Assembly (NCBI GenBank): GCA_003454605.1
Contig: DMKD01000115.1
Span: forward strand, 1 to 7,810
From: Spirochaeta sp.
Lineage (GTDB): Bacteria; Spirochaetota; Spirochaetia; UBA9216
Length of the DNA stretch: 7,810 nt
Direction: 5' to 3'
The notes beneath the pieces are model-generated. The model had not been told where the DNA came from, searched no databases, and saw nothing but the letters and a program-made list of their open reading frames with translations. Every line of letters starts with the position of its first letter. Positions within the stretch are counted from its first letter, which is position 1. Positions 6,712-7,810 of this stretch are shown here, one piece after another. The position numbers and the translations under genes were made by a program.

Positions 6712-7578
6712 ATGGAAAAACGCACAGCAGGTGTACTATACGCAACGATATCATATGTTTTTTGGGGTTTATCCCCGATTTACTGGAAGCTGTTTTCAGC
6801 ACTAGACTCATCACAGATACTCGCCCACCGAATGTTCTGGGCATTATTTGTCTCACTTATAATGCTCGCTTCTACCGGCGGACTGAAACAGTTTAAGACC
6901 GGACTTCTCAACCGCAGCCGGCTGGGGTGGAATATTCTGCGGGCAGTTCTTATTGCCGGAAACTGGTATACCTATGTCTGGGCGGTGGGGCACGGACGTA
7001 TTCTAGAGGCGAGTCTCGGATATTATCTGAATCCTCTTGTGAGCATCCTGCTTGGTCTTGTGTTTCTTAAAGAAAAACTAAGCCGTCTTCAGTGGACTGC
7101 CGTGGGTTTTGCTGCTGCAGGAGTATGTCTAAAAACTATTCTTGTAGGCAATTTCCCTTTCATATCGATTCTTCTTGCGCTGCAGTTCGGTTTTTACGGT
7201 CTGCTGAAAAAGAAGAGCACCGAGGGAAGTCTTGCAGGTCTTGCTATTGAGTGCCTGATTCTTCTGCCGATATCAGCAGCCTATCTTATATTCGCTGAGA
7301 CGAGCGGCAGCGGCGGCTTTATTTCAGCCGGTGCAGGAATGAAACTGCTTTTCATGACAACCGGTATTGTCACTGTCGTTCCGTTGTTTCTGTTTTCAAA
7401 GGGGACAACCCGTATCCCATTAACCTGGATAGGTATTCTCCAGTTTATCGCACCTACTATGATGCTGCTTTTCGGGGTTTTCATATACGGAGAATCCATG
7501 TCGGTTTATGATTTAATCGGTTTTGCCGCAGTTTGGACAGGCATAATAATCTTTCTTTTTTCATCACGGAAAGGCTGA
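6712..7578 (+). CDS. rarD: EamA/DMT-superfamily transporter, RarD type
   Basis: This 288-residue inner-membrane protein has the usual RarD length and about ten hydrophobic segments, grouped as two EamA halves (about 5-142 and 146-285). RarD-specific patterns include WGLSPIYWK (18-26), LAHRMFW (37-43), NWYTYVWAVGHGRILEASLGY (from Asn84 to Tyr104), NPLVSILLG (107-115), LQFGFYGLLKKK (157-168), VPLFLFSKG (223-231) and LQFIAPTMMLLFGVFIYGE (from Leu243 to Glu261). RarD proteins are drug/metabolite-transporter members historically linked to chloramphenicol tolerance; the natural substrate is unproven. The ATG at 6712 gives the standard N-terminus MEKRTAGVLYA, but no Shine-Dalgarno sequence precedes it. 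It appears to be a single-gene unit, separated from the toxin-antitoxin remnant by a palindromic spacer and from the next gene by 98 bases. GC content returns to that of the A2M/pbpC genes or higher. Confidence 0.93.
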   Translation: MEKRTAGVLYATISYVFWGLSPIYWKLFSALDSSQILAHRMFWALFVSLIMLASTGGLKQFKTGLLNRSRLGWNILRAVLIAGNWYTYVWAVGHGRILEASLGYYLNPLVSILLGLVFLKEKLSRLQWTAVGFAAAGVCLKTILVGNFPFISILLALQFGFYGLLKKKSTEGSLAGLAIECLILLPISAAYLIFAETSGSGGFISAGAGMKLLFMTTGIVTVVPLFLFSKGTTRIPLTWIGILQFIAPTMMLLFGVFIYGESMSVYDLIGFAAVWTGIIIFLFSSRKG

Positions 7579-7621
7579 CAGGAAATACCGTGAAATCATT
7601 TTATGCGTTTAAATTTCCTGT
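7578..7621. repeat. 9-bp inverted repeat after rarD
   Basis: ACAGGAAAT (7578-7586) and ATTTCCTGT (7613-7621) face each other across 26 bases, beginning at the last base of the rarD stop codon. The long loop and lack of a T-tract make it a poor intrinsic terminator; it is the only terminator-like structure seen here. Confidence 0.35.
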
Positions 7622-7638
7622 ATCTATGATAAAATACC

Positions 7639-7671
7639 TTGAGTATAAAAATTATTAAAACTTTATAGGGG
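7639..7671 (+). promoter_or_regulatory. Candidate promoter and ribosome binding site of the ABC ATPase gene
   Basis: TTGAGT (7639-7644) and TTTATA (7662-7667) resemble sigma-70 -35 and -10 boxes with a 17-base gap in very AT-rich DNA. AGGGG (7667-7671) is a plausible ribosome binding site 5 bases before ATG 7677. The -10 box and the ribosome binding site overlap, so they cannot both serve one transcript; TATGAT at 7625-7630 is another -10 candidate but lacks a good -35. Confidence 0.3.
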
Positions 7672-7676
7672 TGCAT

Positions 7677-7810
7677 ATGCCGGCAAACCTGGACGGAAAA
7701 GTCGTTCTCGAAATGAGAAATATTGTGAAGCAATTTCCGAAAGTTCTTGCTAACAATAATATCAACATCAAACTTTTTGAAGGGGAGATTCTCTCTCTAC
7801 TCGGCGAGAA
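7677..7810 (+). CDS. ABC transporter ATP-binding protein (simple-sugar/nucleoside importer type), N-terminal part
   Basis: The first 44 codons run to the window edge. The segment VLEMRNIVKQFPKVLANNNI (10-29), followed by LFEGEILSLLGE (33-44), matches the start of ATPases from ABC importers of the BMP-lipoprotein nucleoside and simple-sugar families: the A-loop aromatic at Phe20, then the ANxNVN-like strand. The sequence stops at the first residues of the Walker A P-loop (GE of GENGAGKS), so catalytic motifs cannot be checked. ATG 7677 is preferred over the in-frame GTG 7671 because AGGGG (7667-7671) is correctly spaced. Full-length members have about 500 residues with two ATPase domains and sit next to permease and lipoprotein genes, which are outside the window. 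The substrate is unknown. Confidence 0.85.
   Translation, partial: MPANLDGKVVLEMRNIVKQFPKVLANNNINIKLFEGEILSLLGE

Overview
The window is a chromosomal segment from a moderately AT-rich bacterium, very likely a diderm (Gram-negative-type) species. The evidence is a bacterial alpha-2-macroglobulin (A2M) gene followed by a penicillin-binding protein 1C gene (pbpC), a pairing typical of diderms. A spirochaete is a possible host, but that is only a weak impression. I see no tRNA, rRNA or CRISPR array. Every substantial gene lies on the + strand.

Layout. (1) Positions 3-3368 hold the 3' two-thirds or so of an A2M-family gene; its reading frame is open to the left edge, so the true start is outside the window. 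(2) Positions 3355-5607 hold pbpC, which starts at a TTG inside the end of the A2M gene behind a good ribosome binding site. The two are translationally linked and probably act together on the periplasmic side of the inner membrane: A2M as a protein trap or scaffold, PBP1C as a peptidoglycan synthase. (3) Positions 5608-6401 hold the remains of a toxin-antitoxin module in the order toxin, then antitoxin. The PIN-domain (VapC-type) toxin has no usable in-frame start codon. The Phd/YefM-type antitoxin is split after codon 12 by a 158-bp palindrome-rich element (6068-6225) flanked by AATT duplications, and carries a second frameshifting lesion near 6277-6288. (4) Positions 6402-6711 appear non-coding and rich in inverted repeats. 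(5) Positions 6712-7578 hold a RarD-type EamA/DMT transporter. (6) From 7677 to the right edge is the first 44 codons of an ABC importer ATPase of the simple-sugar/nucleoside type.

Two results deserve most attention. First, removing the element plus one AATT copy (162 bp) rejoins the antitoxin reading frame exactly, which makes this a well-delimited MITE-like insertion in a decaying toxin-antitoxin locus. Second, the A2M protein has lost the cysteine and glutamine of the internal thioester although it is still coupled to pbpC.
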